A stretch of 64,000 nt of DNA, from positions 8,494,001 through 8,558,000 of the forward strand of contig NC_083870.1 of assembly GCF_032452875.1 (NCBI RefSeq), in the 5' to 3' direction. Every line of letters starts with the position of its first letter. Position 1 is the stretch's first letter. The notes under the pieces are model-generated. The model ran no database searches. It was not told where the DNA came from and saw only the letters and a program-made list of their open reading frames with translations. The position numbers and the translations under genes are program-made. Source of the stretch: Bos javanicus (taxonomy: Eukaryota > Chordata > Mammalia > Artiodactyla > Bovidae). Shown here in pieces: positions 32,185 through 43,500 of this stretch.

Positions 32185-32469
32185 TGGAGAAGGCAATGGC
32201 ACCCCACTCCAGTAGTCTTGCCTGGAAAATCCCATGGACGGAGGAGCCTGGCAGGCTGCAGTCCATGGGGTCGCTAAGAGTCCGACACGACTGAGTGACT
32301 TCACTTTCACTTTTCACTTTCATGCATTGGAGAAGGAAATGGCAACCCACTCCAGTGATCTTGCCTGGAGAATTCCAGGGACGGGGGAGCCTGGTGGGGT
32401 GCCATCTATGGGGTCGCACAGAGTCAGACACGACTGAAGCGACTTAGCAGCAGCAGCAGCAGCAGCAGC
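32185..32469 (+). mobile_element. Bov-A2 SINE (dimeric) with AGC microsatellite tail
   Basis: Two Bov-A monomers (GGAGAAGGCAATGGCACCCC ... and GGAGAAGGAAATGGCAACCC ...) are joined by the usual TTCACTTTCACTTTTCACTTT linker region and end in an (AGC)n array (about 32447-32469). The flanks AATGACTCCATC (32173-32184) and AATGGCTCCATC (32470-32481) form a near-exact duplication. Confidence 0.92.
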
Positions 32470-34345
32470 AATGGCTCCATCAATGGTAAAAAGCTGAAAG
32501 GGTATTAAGATAAAGTGAAGGGCACACCTGTGAGAGAATTGTGAGAAATAGGGAGAAGGGCTACCAGGGCTTCTCCTTCTCTGGACCTGCTTTCCACCTG
32601 CTAATAATATACAGGGACAACCTCTGTCCAGGAGTAGGGGGAGGGGCTGATCATCCTGAAAGTCTCAGAATCCTGATGTGACCTATGACTTCAGTCTCCT
32701 CAGTTGGCTATTTCTGGCAAGCAAGGATCCCTGCAGCTCAGCTTTTCAGTCTCATATCTGTCCCAGCCCTAAATCTACACCCGCTTGTCTCAAACCTTCA
32801 CAAAACTCTTAATCTGTCTTTACCCTTCCATAACCCCATCTTCTTCCCCTGGAACCATCTCTGGTTCTCAGCATTGTCCAGTCACACAGAAAGCCAACAA
32901 TTGGACCCTAGGGGTCTTAGTCACACTGTCAGGACTCTCAATTTCCTCTACCTACATCTCCCAGGCTGTCCTATCCTTCTGGCGGTCTCTCTGGCTCTTC
33001 CTTTTTTGTCCTCTGACCTTTCTACATTTTTCCCACAGCTCATTCTGGCTAGTTGATTTCCTGTCCCCATGCCTTCTTGGCCCCACTGACTCTTTGCTCA
33101 GCTCAGCCAGAATAAGGACGTGGGCAAACGTAAGGCCAGAGGAATGACCAGGACCAGAGACTTCAAGAGGCCAGATCTTGAGTCGTGATTGAGACGTGAG
33201 TTGAAAGGAGTTTGAGAGAAAAGCAGAACTGTAAGCAGACTTGGGGTGGAGGGGAGTGAACATCAGGTGAGTTAGAGAATGATGGAGCAGTGGGATGAGG
33301 ATGGGGAAGAACCTGAGCCATGGTGATACTGAGTAGGAAAGTATCAATGGGTCAATTGAGTGGTGGAAATTGAGGGTGGAAGAGGGAAATACCTGAGTGA
33401 TCCCAACAGTGGGCAAGCAGGCATCCAGAAATGTCTCTTTAGGTCTTTCTGTCTGTTTCAGATTTTGTCTCAGCTTGTTGTCTCTTTGAATTACCCCTCT
33501 TCGATAACTTGTGAGTTTCTCCTTCCGTTTCTTTGTCTAAGTTTCAACCTGTATCACTGTGCCTTGAGGTCTCTCTCACCATTTCCACTTTGTGTTTTTC
33601 TCTCTGGATCTCTGTCTTTTGTCCCCCTGCCCTCTCTCTGCTGCTGAACAGAGCTGACCATCTGACTTTTCTGCAAGGAGCTCTGGAACCTTCTAGGAGT
33701 GACCAGGTTTCTCCCCTTTGGCTGTGTGCTAGAAATGTAGAAGCAGTTTGGGGTCCCTGGACACAGTCATAGGGACCTCATCATTGATCACTGATGAGGA
33801 CCTAAGCGAGCTTCAATATATGGGGCCTGTTCAGGGAGTAGTATTTCTCCACAGAGGACCTTCGAGTGTGGAGGCCTGGGCCCAGGGAGAGAAGCTGGCT
33901 AGAATGGGGAGATTAGACTCTAGTCCTTCTTCCTCTGCCTCTCCATATAGCCCATGGACGAGTGCTTCCTGATCTCACTGGTTATGACAGGCAAGGGACT
34001 CTTGCACTGTTTCTTGATCCCCAGCCCTTCTTCTATGCCACTTTTAGAGTTGAAGGAAAAACTGAGGTTCAGCAGAAAGGCTTTAAGATGAGGCTGGAGG
34101 GCAGTAACTAGGGATTTCTTCACAGAAAGCCTCAAGCACATCTTGGAATGTGTGGTGGAAGATGCTCAGGAGGGAGTCAGGGGCATGCTCTAACTGGGCT
34201 TCCACTCTGAAGCTTCCACTTCCACTCTTCCTGCTTCTCCTGCAACTGGGACTTACCTCCTCCATCCTCAGCTCAAAAGCTCCCCGCCTGGCTATCTCTG
34301 GGACTGAAAACTGTTGCAGGACAGGCCCAAGTCTCTGAGTGCAGT

Positions 34346-34555
34346 GGGAGCAAGACTAAGAACTAGTCCTGCTGCGGTGGGACTTTGGGGGTGTCTCGGA
34401 ACCTGAAGGACCCAGTCCCTGCTTTCCAGGACCAGGCAGAGCGAGAAGCGGGAGCAAGACTAAGAACTAGTCCTGCTGCAGTGGGGCTTTGGGGGTGTCT
34501 CGGAACCTGAAGGACCCAGTCCCTGCTTTCCAGGACCAGGCAGAGCGAGAACCAG
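34346..34555. repeat. Recent 104-bp tandem duplication
   Basis: Two head-to-tail copies with a period of 104 bp; the second starts at 34450. Both begin GGGAGCAAGACTAAGAACTA and end GACCAGGCAGAGCGAGAA. I see two substitutions inside (GCGGTGGGAC versus GCAGTGGGGC). No coding function is apparent. Confidence 0.85.
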
Positions 34556-34707
34556 GGCACTTAGACTAGGGTTCCTCCACAGCTGCATGGCATCCTGGCC
34601 TCTGACCAGGGCAGCGATGCCTGCCTGCTGAGAGTTGAGCATGGTTGTGGAAACAGGTGGAGCTGCAGGTCTGATGTAACTTTGGGTCCTGGTGTGGAGA
34701 GAAAGGG

Positions 34708-34918
34708 TTTCCGAGGTGGCACTAGTGGTAAAGAACCCAGCTGCCAATGCAGGAGATGTAAGGGTCATAGGTTTGATCCCTGGATTGGGAAGATCCCCTG
34801 GAGGAGGGCATGGCAACTCACTCCAGTATTCTTGCCTGGAGAACCCCACGGACAGAGGTGGGCTACAGTTCGTAGGGTCGCAAAGAGTCGGACACGACTG
34901 AAGTGACTTAGCACGCAC
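34708..34918 (+). mobile_element. Bov-tA SINE
   Basis: The diverged head (GTTTCCGAGGTGGCACTAGT), the B box AGGTTTGATCCCTGG and a Bov-A body with GAGTCGGACACGACTGAAG are present in order. Confidence 0.85.
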
Positions 34919-35781
34919 GTGGGAAGGAGGGGATTCGAATTGAGGTGAGAGAGAGGTGAGTACTCCTGGATCATATAGAAGGAGGACTCTGCTAACAAAT
35001 GTCATACTAAAATCCATCCTCCAATTACAGGAAACCCCAGATCCTACTGGTTCCCCTGATTCCTACCTCCTGCTCATGTCCTCTCAGCTTCTGCCCCTCT
35101 CATCTGATGACTGGCCTCTCCCCTCAGGCCCTTCCCTCCAGTCTCCCAGTCCTTTCAGGCTTCCTGGGTGTCATGATGTTTTTCTCCATCCACAGCCCCA
35201 TATTCTGCTCTGCAGCTGTCCTGCCGCCCAGGGCCTGATCCTGGGGTGATGCTATATCTCAGGGCCTCAGAAGGCTTTCCCCTGGGGAAGCCAAGCCAGG
35301 TGGTGTCAGAAACCCAGGCTGATGGCTGGGAAGTGGCAGTCTCTTTGGTGCAGAGAGAAGCCACACCCTCAGTATCTAAGCTGGATACCTGGAGACAAGT
35401 TTGAGAAACTAAGAGGCCAGATATTACCTAAAGATGTCCTGGTGGTATAGGCTCTGCATGTGGGGCTAGTCCCTGGGGGCTGTCTACATGTTTTCTAACA
35501 GGTGGGCTCCCTGGAAGGAGCCTGGTTCTTTCTGTGGTTGGGGGTGGGGACAGGAATGGGGAAATGCAGGGAAGCACAGTTTGGGATCATCGCTAGAATC
35601 CATTCTCTCACTGAACTCTTTGGTCTCCACCTGAGCTTTGCCCTTTAAACCACTGCCATCTTCTCCTGCTCTTGTCAGCACTTGGAAGACTCTGATTTCC
35701 ACAAGGGCTCCTACTCTTGTCCTTGGCCAGTCAGGACCTATTTCTAGAACCTTCTAAAAGTGCTAGTCCACCCAGAGACCA

Positions 35782-35989
35782 GGGCTTCCCCGGGGGCTCC
35801 ATAGTAAAGAACCCACCTGCCACGCAGGAGATGTGGGTTCGATCGCTGGGTGAGGAAAAATGCCCTGGAGGAGGAAATGGCAACCCACTCCAGTATTCTT
35901 GCTTGGAAAATCCTATGGACAGGGGAGCCTGGCAAGCGACAGTCCATGGGGTGACAAGAGTCAGACATGACTGAGCGACTGGGCAGGAG
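35782..35989 (+). mobile_element. Bov-tA SINE with target-site duplication
   Basis: GGCTTCCCCGGGGGCTCCAT head, GGGTTCGATCGCTGGG B box and full Bov-A body. Flanked by ACCCAGAGACCA on both sides (about 35769-35780 and 35991-36002). Confidence 0.88.
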
Positions 35990-36002
35990 TACCCAGAGAC
36001 CA

Positions 36003-39000
36003 CAGTGTCAAAGAATGAAGGCATCTCTCTCTTTACCCAAACTGTGGTCCCTGATTCTGTGATTATGTATTTACAGAAGCTTGGGGACGTCCTGGGATGA
36101 ACGCAAGGAGGAGGGGGCTCTGCACGCATCATCCTACTGAGAAACAGGACCCAAATATGCCTTATGCTCAGCTACTTCCTCACTCAGCTTCAGGGCTTTT
36201 TAGGAACAAACAAATCCAGCCCCCTAAGCTCTAAGGGATGTTGTTGGGCAACAGGAAAGTGTGGTTGTTATTAGGCAACAGGAAAGGATGGGGCTGGGTA
36301 CTGGGAAATCAATGGACTCGCAGGATAGCCAGATAGAACAGCACAGCGCATGGCAATGTTTAGAGGAAATCTCTTAGGAAGCAGGACGCCATCGTCCTGA
36401 TACCAGGCACAGTGAAGCTCCAGCTGGAGGGGAGCAAAGGCACTTTTCAGAGGAGGAAAAGCTGCCAGAGTGTCGGGATCACTGTCCAGCCCTCTGTGGG
36501 TGAACAGAGTCCCAGGGAGGAGCAGGAAAAGGGATCCTGAAGCTTCTACTGGAAATAGCCTTGGTCCTGAGGGATGGAGTCACGTCCCCTATCAGTAATC
36601 TTCCACTACAGCCTCAGTCAACCCCCTGACACTTCTCTGTACAAACCGCAGAAATAGCTTAATACCACACAAAGAAACAAAGCTGTATAGAAATGGAATG
36701 TAGACATTTCGTCCACCCTCATGCTTCCAACTGGTTCTGCTCGGCTTTATTGTCTGCTTTTGTCTCTTGCAAAGCCCAAGGGTCTCCCTGCCAGCCTCTG
36801 ACTCTTTGACCTGGGATCTCACCTCAGACAAACAGGATATTACTCACTAAGAGGCCCTCTCATCTCCTCCTTCCCCCAACCCATCCTCCTGATACCCTCC
36901 TGATAGCTGATGCCCCACCCCAGCCCCTCCCATCCTGACCCACTCCCTTCTTCCCCTGCTCACTCAGTCTGACCCTCACTCTCACTCTTCTTCTCCTCCA
37001 CAGCACCCCACCCAGCCTTGGTCTTCCCTGACTCACCTCCAAGTCCCATTGACACAAACAAAAATTTCAGCACAACCCACTCCAACCGGTTTGGCTGAGG
37101 TGTGCGGCCTTCCGTGGAGACAGACACAGGTTACAAGCGGATGCTTGGACACATTAGACGATGAACATCTGAAGTTAGACACACACAGAAAGCCCTGGGC
37201 ATGGACATACAGAGACGTGCAGGGAACGCGTGATGGAGGGGCCTGGCGTGTTATTATGCATCTGTCTCTCCTAACTGAGGGCACTTGAGGCAGGGACCAC
37301 ATGATTTACACATCTCTATCCTCTGCCTGCGGCCTGGCGTGAGGAGGTGCTCACTAAATGTCTGTTGAATGAACTCAGGCATGCAGGCATGCCTGCAGTG
37401 ATGCCAGTAGAACAATACACATGCTGAGGAGGCCACCTTGACTTGAATTATTCCCATTCTTAGGGCCCAGAATGTGGGTGGGAGGAGGGTAGGTAGTGAG
37501 GCATGAGGAGAATGGGGATTCAATGAGGGAGAGAGAACAGAACTCAAGAGACCACACACTTGTTTGCAAAGTCTTCTCCAAAAAATATTCCCTTCTGGCC
37601 CCAACCCTGGAATTTGCCTGTTGCAAGCTTCATCCCAGAAGAGTGCAGGCAAGGCCTAAGAATGAGGGCGTGTTCCCCAAGAGCATGGCCCATGTGAAAT
37701 ATACAGGACTGAGGACACAGCAGGCAGAGGGACTTGGAGACAGATGCTTGTTGGAGGAGGAGGACACAGATCCCTACCTCCAGCAGAGTCCTGAAGTGAC
37801 TTCCTGGCCCAGGTGCTCCCTTTCAGGCCCAGTGGTAGCCTTAGTCCTCCTTCTAAGGCCACCTCTGGTGTTTACTAGGACCTCAACATACCCATGAAAA
37901 AATATTTGGCGCAGCCTGGCCTTGACAGCCCTGGTAAGTCCAGCGGGAGCCCAGTGCTCCATATGACTGGAACTGCAGGTGAGTGATGGAGGGCCCTAGA
38001 CATCTTGACCGGCCACACCATGGATGTACTGTGAATGGAAAAGGTGAAAGGGATATAGGGACTGGGTGCCCACTTTGTGATCATACTGCTTTCCCACCAC
38101 TGTGCCTCAGTTTCTCCTGGGGTTTCCTGGACCAGGAGGGGTGAATCCGTGGGAAGGAAAGGAGCTCCTCTGAAATCGTGCGATAGGATCCGAAGTGTGA
38201 TAATTATAATTATAACACAGGGTGCTCCTCCCTCTTATTCCCCCCCGGCTTTACCCCACCCCTGCCACTGTGGATCTCAAAGCAACATCGGGGTGGGGTT
38301 GCTCCCCTGGCACAGGTGAGTCCTGAAGAGGGGAAGGGGTTCACTCTGGCAGAGGTGGAGAGAAACAGGAGCTTTGGCATTCAGCCTGGTCCTCGTGGGA
38401 AATAGTTCTCTAAGAAGAGGTCACTGCCATGAACATTGTGAGATTTGGGATCTAGAGCCCCTGGAGTCATGGTCCAGAGTTGGGCTCATGGTCCGGAGGC
38501 AGGGTTAAAGTCTGGGTCACTGACCAGGTCCGGGAGAGTCAGGATTTCCACTCCGTACCTGACCACCTTTTCTATCCATAATGTCATGCCTTCAACAAAA
38601 GTGCATCCAGTCCCCGTTAAGTGCTGTGGACTGTGCTAGCATGGATGATTGAGCCAAGATTACAAAACAAGCCTGACTTTCCAGGAGTTCACAGACTACA
38701 GTTCTCATCCCGTCCCTCATTTAACACATTTGCTGAATCCTTGGCACACAGCAGGCTTCAATCGATGCTTCTTGAATTGAAGCTTACAATTTAGTTAAGG
38801 AGATAAGATGTGCACAAATTATGAGTACGCAAGCTATAATAAAGGGACTAGCAGAGGCTGAGGAAGAACAGAAGGGAGAAAGATTAATTTTAGGTGGGAG
38901 GAACTGAGAAGGCTTCATGGAAAATGTGGCATCTGAGGTCAGCTTTGAAAGATGAGTAAGATTTTGACAGATGGAATCAGGAGTGTGTATGTATGTGTGT

Positions 39001-39647
39001 GTGTAAAATATTCTACATGAAATGACCCCCACCCCTGCACCATGCTGTCCTTGACTCCTCCTGCCTGCCCCTCTCCAGACAAAAGGACCCTGCTGCAAGA
39101 TTTTAACCTGTATATATTTCCTCCTCTCTCCTGTCTACCTGTATATATATATATATGTTTTAGCTCCAGTACGTCAATGATCTTGCACCTCCCCTTCCCT
39201 TAGTTTTCAGGGAGTTGAGTTTGCCCCATTCTCTGGCTATCCCAGATAGGTCAGTAAGGTTTCGTGTAACTTGGCAGTAACATTATAGGCAACATGGAAA
39301 CAGATGGTCTGACCAGTAAGAGTATACTTATAGGAATACAAGGACAGAGTATTTGAAATCGATTGTCCTTGCAAAGCCCAGACATGTGGCTTTGTTCAGT
39401 AACCATGGGGTAAATGGTTAAAGCGACCCCAGAGGTGGTGGAAAGGAGCCCCTTTCCGCTCAGGTGGTGCTGGTGCAGTGTGGGGACTCCTGACCAGTAG
39501 TGAGAAGGTGTTGACGCTGATGGAGAGTCCTGCTAGGGAGGCCAGCAATCTGTGGGGTTAATGCTTTGGTCAATCCCTTGGCTTCTCTTATGTCGGTGGT
39601 GAGGCTTTGGGGAGGCGGTCACTTAAGTTCCTTCTGAGGGGTCTCTG
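36003..39647. other. Intergenic stretch upstream of NECTIN4, mostly unique sequence
   Basis: No gene is recognised. Old L2/MIR-like remnants are likely near 37,280-37,375 (ACTAAATGTCTGTTGAATGA) and 38,590-38,780 (CCTTGGCACACAGCAGGCTT). Two short palindromic sites at 37377-37396 and 38195-38218 are discussed in the findings. Confidence 0.45.
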
Positions 39648-39764
39648 GGGCTTTCCCGGTGGCTCAGACGGTAAAAACTGCCTGCAAGGCAGAAGACCTG
39701 GGTTTCATCCCTGAGTTGGGAAGACCCCCTGAAGAAGGGAATGGCTACCAGTATTCTTGCCTTT
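39648..39764 (+). mobile_element. Truncated Bov-tA SINE
   Basis: The head GGGCTTTCCCGGTGGCTCAG, B-box region TGGGTTTCATCCCTGAG and the start of the Bov-A body (GGGAATGGCTACCAGTATTC) are present; the rest is missing. Confidence 0.75.
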
Positions 39765-40169
39765 TATCTAATTCCCTACCTCAAAGGTAGAGATGTCTCA
39801 TACTACCTAAGCTGTGTCCTCCAGCAAGCCCCTTCCCCACTCTGGGCCTCTGTTTTCTCATCTAGTGGATGAAGTATTTGGGCAGTACTGTCCTCTATTC
39901 TGGTCTTCTCCGATTCTGGCTCGAAAGCTGAGCCCCTCTGGGAAGCTGGGGAACTCAGCAAAACCCAAGGGAAGGCAGCAAGACTGGCCGGGGTGCAGGA
40001 CTACTGGCTTGCTTTCCACCCACAAGGGCCTTGCCCTGGTTCCTCCTGGCCAGGTGCCTCCCTCTTTGAGCCACCCTGGGCCTTTCCTACCCCTCCCCCC
40101 ACCTGGCCCCTCCCGTCACAGCCCCTTCTACACACTGCCAGGTAAAGCCTGCAGCTGATGATGGGATCC

Positions 40170-40586
40170 CACACCCCCCCAGGTCTTTCCCTTATTCCCT
40201 CCCTCTGTGGCGCCCATTAGCCAGCCCGAGCCGTGGGGGCGGCGGCTGCCTAGTCTCCGTGCCAGGCCCAGCCCCCGGAGACGCACCTGTTCTGACCTGC
40301 TGAGCAGGTTCCCAAGTTTCTGCCTTCGTTGTTGGCCACGGCGTGGGAAGCAGCTCTGGGGGAGCTCGGAGCTCCCGATCACGGCTTCTTGGGGGTAGCT
40401 ACAGCTGAGTGGGTGCAAGGGGGCTGGGACCCCTAGCGGAGACCCCAGGGGGCAGGCAGGTGCGTCCCTGCCGGAGGACTCTGTAACTGCCTACCGTCTG
40501 GGTCGGTCCCTATCCAGCTCTCGAGCGGCTCCCAGGGAGACCTCGGTGGAACTTCAGAAACACTGGGCAGCTCTGCCTCCCGACCA
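40170..40586 (+). promoter_or_regulatory. NECTIN4: NECTIN4 promoter and 5' UTR region
   Basis: GC-rich sequence with a GGGGGCGGCGGC block near 40236 and E-box-like CACCTG sites, ending at the NECTIN4 ATG. No convincing TATA box. The transcription start cannot be fixed from sequence alone. Confidence 0.4.
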
Positions 40587-43500
40587 ATGCCTCTGTCCCT
40601 GGGAGCCGAGATGTGGGGTCCTGCGGCCTGGCTGCTGCTGCTGCTGCTCCTGGCGTCATTTACAGGTAGGACTTGCTTCAGGACCCTTGTTCCTGAGCCC
40701 AAGCCGACCAGGCACACACACACACACACACATCCACACGCATGTACACGCGTGCACACATACACATTCCCTTCCTGTACTCTGAGCTGAGGAATCGGCC
40801 TCCCTCTTGCCTCTCCAGCTGCTACCAGGGCCCTCAGGAGAGCCACTGGAGCTCTTCTGTTTCATGTCCCTTTCCAGCCCCAGGCCAGGTCTCTGGGTCT
40901 GGGCTCCCTGACCACCTTAGCCAAAAGGCTGGAGCTGCCTCTGAGGGAAGAGATGTGGTAATCCAGTACAGGTAGCCAGGGAGGTGGAACTGGTGGGGAC
41001 CCTTTTGCCCCAGGGTTTCGTAGAGATTCCCTCACCTACCCCCTGGGCTTCAGAATTGCTGACTGGGGCTGCAGCTGACTCAGGGCTGAGCTGGTTTCCC
41101 CAGTCATCAGGGTGTAGGATGCCTGATGTCCAGAGAATGGACAGGGTCTTTCTCTCCCCTCCTCTCTCCATGATGGCCCAGAACACCAGTTCTGTGGCAC
41201 CTGTTGGGGGACTGTCGGGGAGCTGGAAGCTCTTTTCACTCTGGCCCCCCGTCTCTGAGCACACTATGAGGGGTGCTATTCCAAAGTAAGACGGCTACTT
41301 CCATGAGTGGAAGTGGGGCACCTTCTAGAGAGGGCATGGTCCTCTTTTCTTTATCCCTCGTCCTATTTTCTCAACTAGATGTCTTGGATCACTCCCGTCT
41401 AGCACTATGTACAGAAGATTAGAAATTATAGGAACTTATAATCTTCAGAGTGGGGGAGAGAGTGTGTGTGTGTGTATCTGTAAGTGTGTGTATGCACAAT
41501 GAAACCAGGGTAGGATACCTTAGGCTGTTCCCAAGGTAATGGACAACTGAGAAATCTTCCTGCTTAGAAAGACAGGGCCTCACCTACATACAACAGTTTG
41601 ATTCCAAGTCCCAGGAGCAGTGGTGACGGAGCTGCAGTTGTCCAGCAGTGATTCTCCCTAACCTCCATCCCCACCTAAAGCTGTCAGGAGAAGAGTCAGA
41701 CCTAGATGTGTGGATGGGTGGGGGCGGCTCTTGCTCTGATTTTCTAACAGAGGGGTCGTTGGCCCAGCCTCCAGCTGCAGGATACTGAGTTCTAAGCTCT
41801 GCCATCTCTCCCTCCCCTCCCCCCCCATCTTAATTCCCATCTTCCAGACAACTCTTCTCACTTGCTTAGGCCAACAGGGTGGGGCCTGGTTGCTGGGGCC
41901 AGGGCACTCAGCAGTCACTTTCCTGTAGGATCTACCCACACCTAAAGGATCTACCCACATCTAGAGAGTGGAGCCATGATGTCTCAGGACTCGGAAGGGA
42001 TCAAAGAGAGCCAACTCCCTCAGGGAAGTTTCCAGGGAGAACTGAAAGAAATAGAAAGGCCAGCGAGATCTCAAGATTCCTCAGTGTTAGAAGCATAATG
42101 GGGGTTAGCGTCTTGGTCTTCCAACCCCTAAGTCATCGGAGCATAGCACCTCTGAGTGCTCACTAGGGAGAGCCAGGGCACTGGATGCTGGACACGTAAC
42201 GCTTAGCAAGACATAGTCCCTGCCTTCTTTTTCCAGGACACAAAGCTGTTCTTTCTCAGAGAAGCCCATGGCAGGGACAGGAGACCCCTTATAGTTAGGG
42301 CATCACCCCAACCTTGTCTGGTGCCTGATGGATGGGTGCCGTGGCCAGGGAGGCAGCCTGGCTCCAGGGAAGCTGGCACCCAGGGAGCCACACTCAGCTG
42401 CTGTGACCTGCAGAGAGTGCTCTGCGGGCCAGAAGTCAGACCCCGGGTTCCCAGCCTGAGGAACAGGTGGGCCTACCTAACTGCCACCCCCATTCTGGCT
42501 CCCCTGTGGGCATCTCCTCAACGGCCCCCAGGAAACTGGAGTGTTCTTGTCTCTGAGAAAGCCTTGGACAGGAACCTTGGGAAATCAGGAGTTTTGGGTT
42601 CTGACCCCATTTCTGCAGTTAATTTGTTACACGACCTTGGGCCACTAAGAATCTAGACTTCAGGAGACCAAGAGGTAGGACCAGATGATCTATAAGGGCC
42701 TTCCAGCTCTGAGAGCCTGTGGCTGCGTGAACGTCCAGGCCCTGACTGAAGGAGGGTGCTGGGTGCTGGTAGAGGCAGTCCATCTGGCTATGGCGACAGA
42801 AGGGGGAAAGGTCCTGACCCCCTTTCTCAGCGGGGACCGGGGGTAGCTTTACCCTAGATACTGCCTTCCACCCTGCACTGCTGCAGATCTGTGTCCCACC
42901 AAGTCCTGGGTCATTAGTGCTCTGAGCCCCAGGGCCCTGCCCCACCCCTGTTAGGGAGAGGAGCCCAGGCTGGGGAGGCACCCCAACAACCACAGCTCTT
43001 TGTCTCTCCTTAATGGGATGAATTTCCGGGTGAGGTCTCCTCCCTTCTCCTTCCCATCTCCTGCCCTGGGGCTGAGGGACCCAAATCTGTAGATACCCTG
43101 CCAGTAGGGTCCTAGTTCCTAATCTTTGCGTCCAACTGAGCCCTGCAGGACCCCAGAGAACACAGGGTTCTCTGAATTCTGAAGTCTGGCCTCTGAGGGT
43201 TAGGATCAGCTTTCTGTCTGAAGTTAGTTTTCTAGAAAGGGAGGGACCCCATCCCTTTCTCTACTCCTATTTACAGAGGTGGGGGCAGGCCCTTTTCTGA
43301 AGGACCTACCCAAACCCCAGGGGAAGCCCAGAAAGGGAGGCAAGCAACCCTGCCCAAGGTGGGGAGCGCTAGGAGGATCCCAGGGAAGCCCTGTGGCCCC
43401 CAGTGACCTTAGTCCAACGCCAGTGTTTCAGGGAGCTGGGCCAAGGGGACCCCAGCCACAGAGATGGCAGTAAGAGATTCATAGTAGAGTCCACGGTCCC

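Noticed and set aside
32447..32469. AGC repeat as a coding polyglutamine/polyserine tract or CRISPR-like array
   Set aside because: It is the usual microsatellite tail of a Bov-A2 SINE. No CRISPR arrays, phage or bacterial features occur in this vertebrate sequence.
34460..35017. 185-codon minus-strand frame
   Set aside because: It is built from the antisense of a Bov-tA SINE and the 104-bp duplication; no conserved protein is recognisable.
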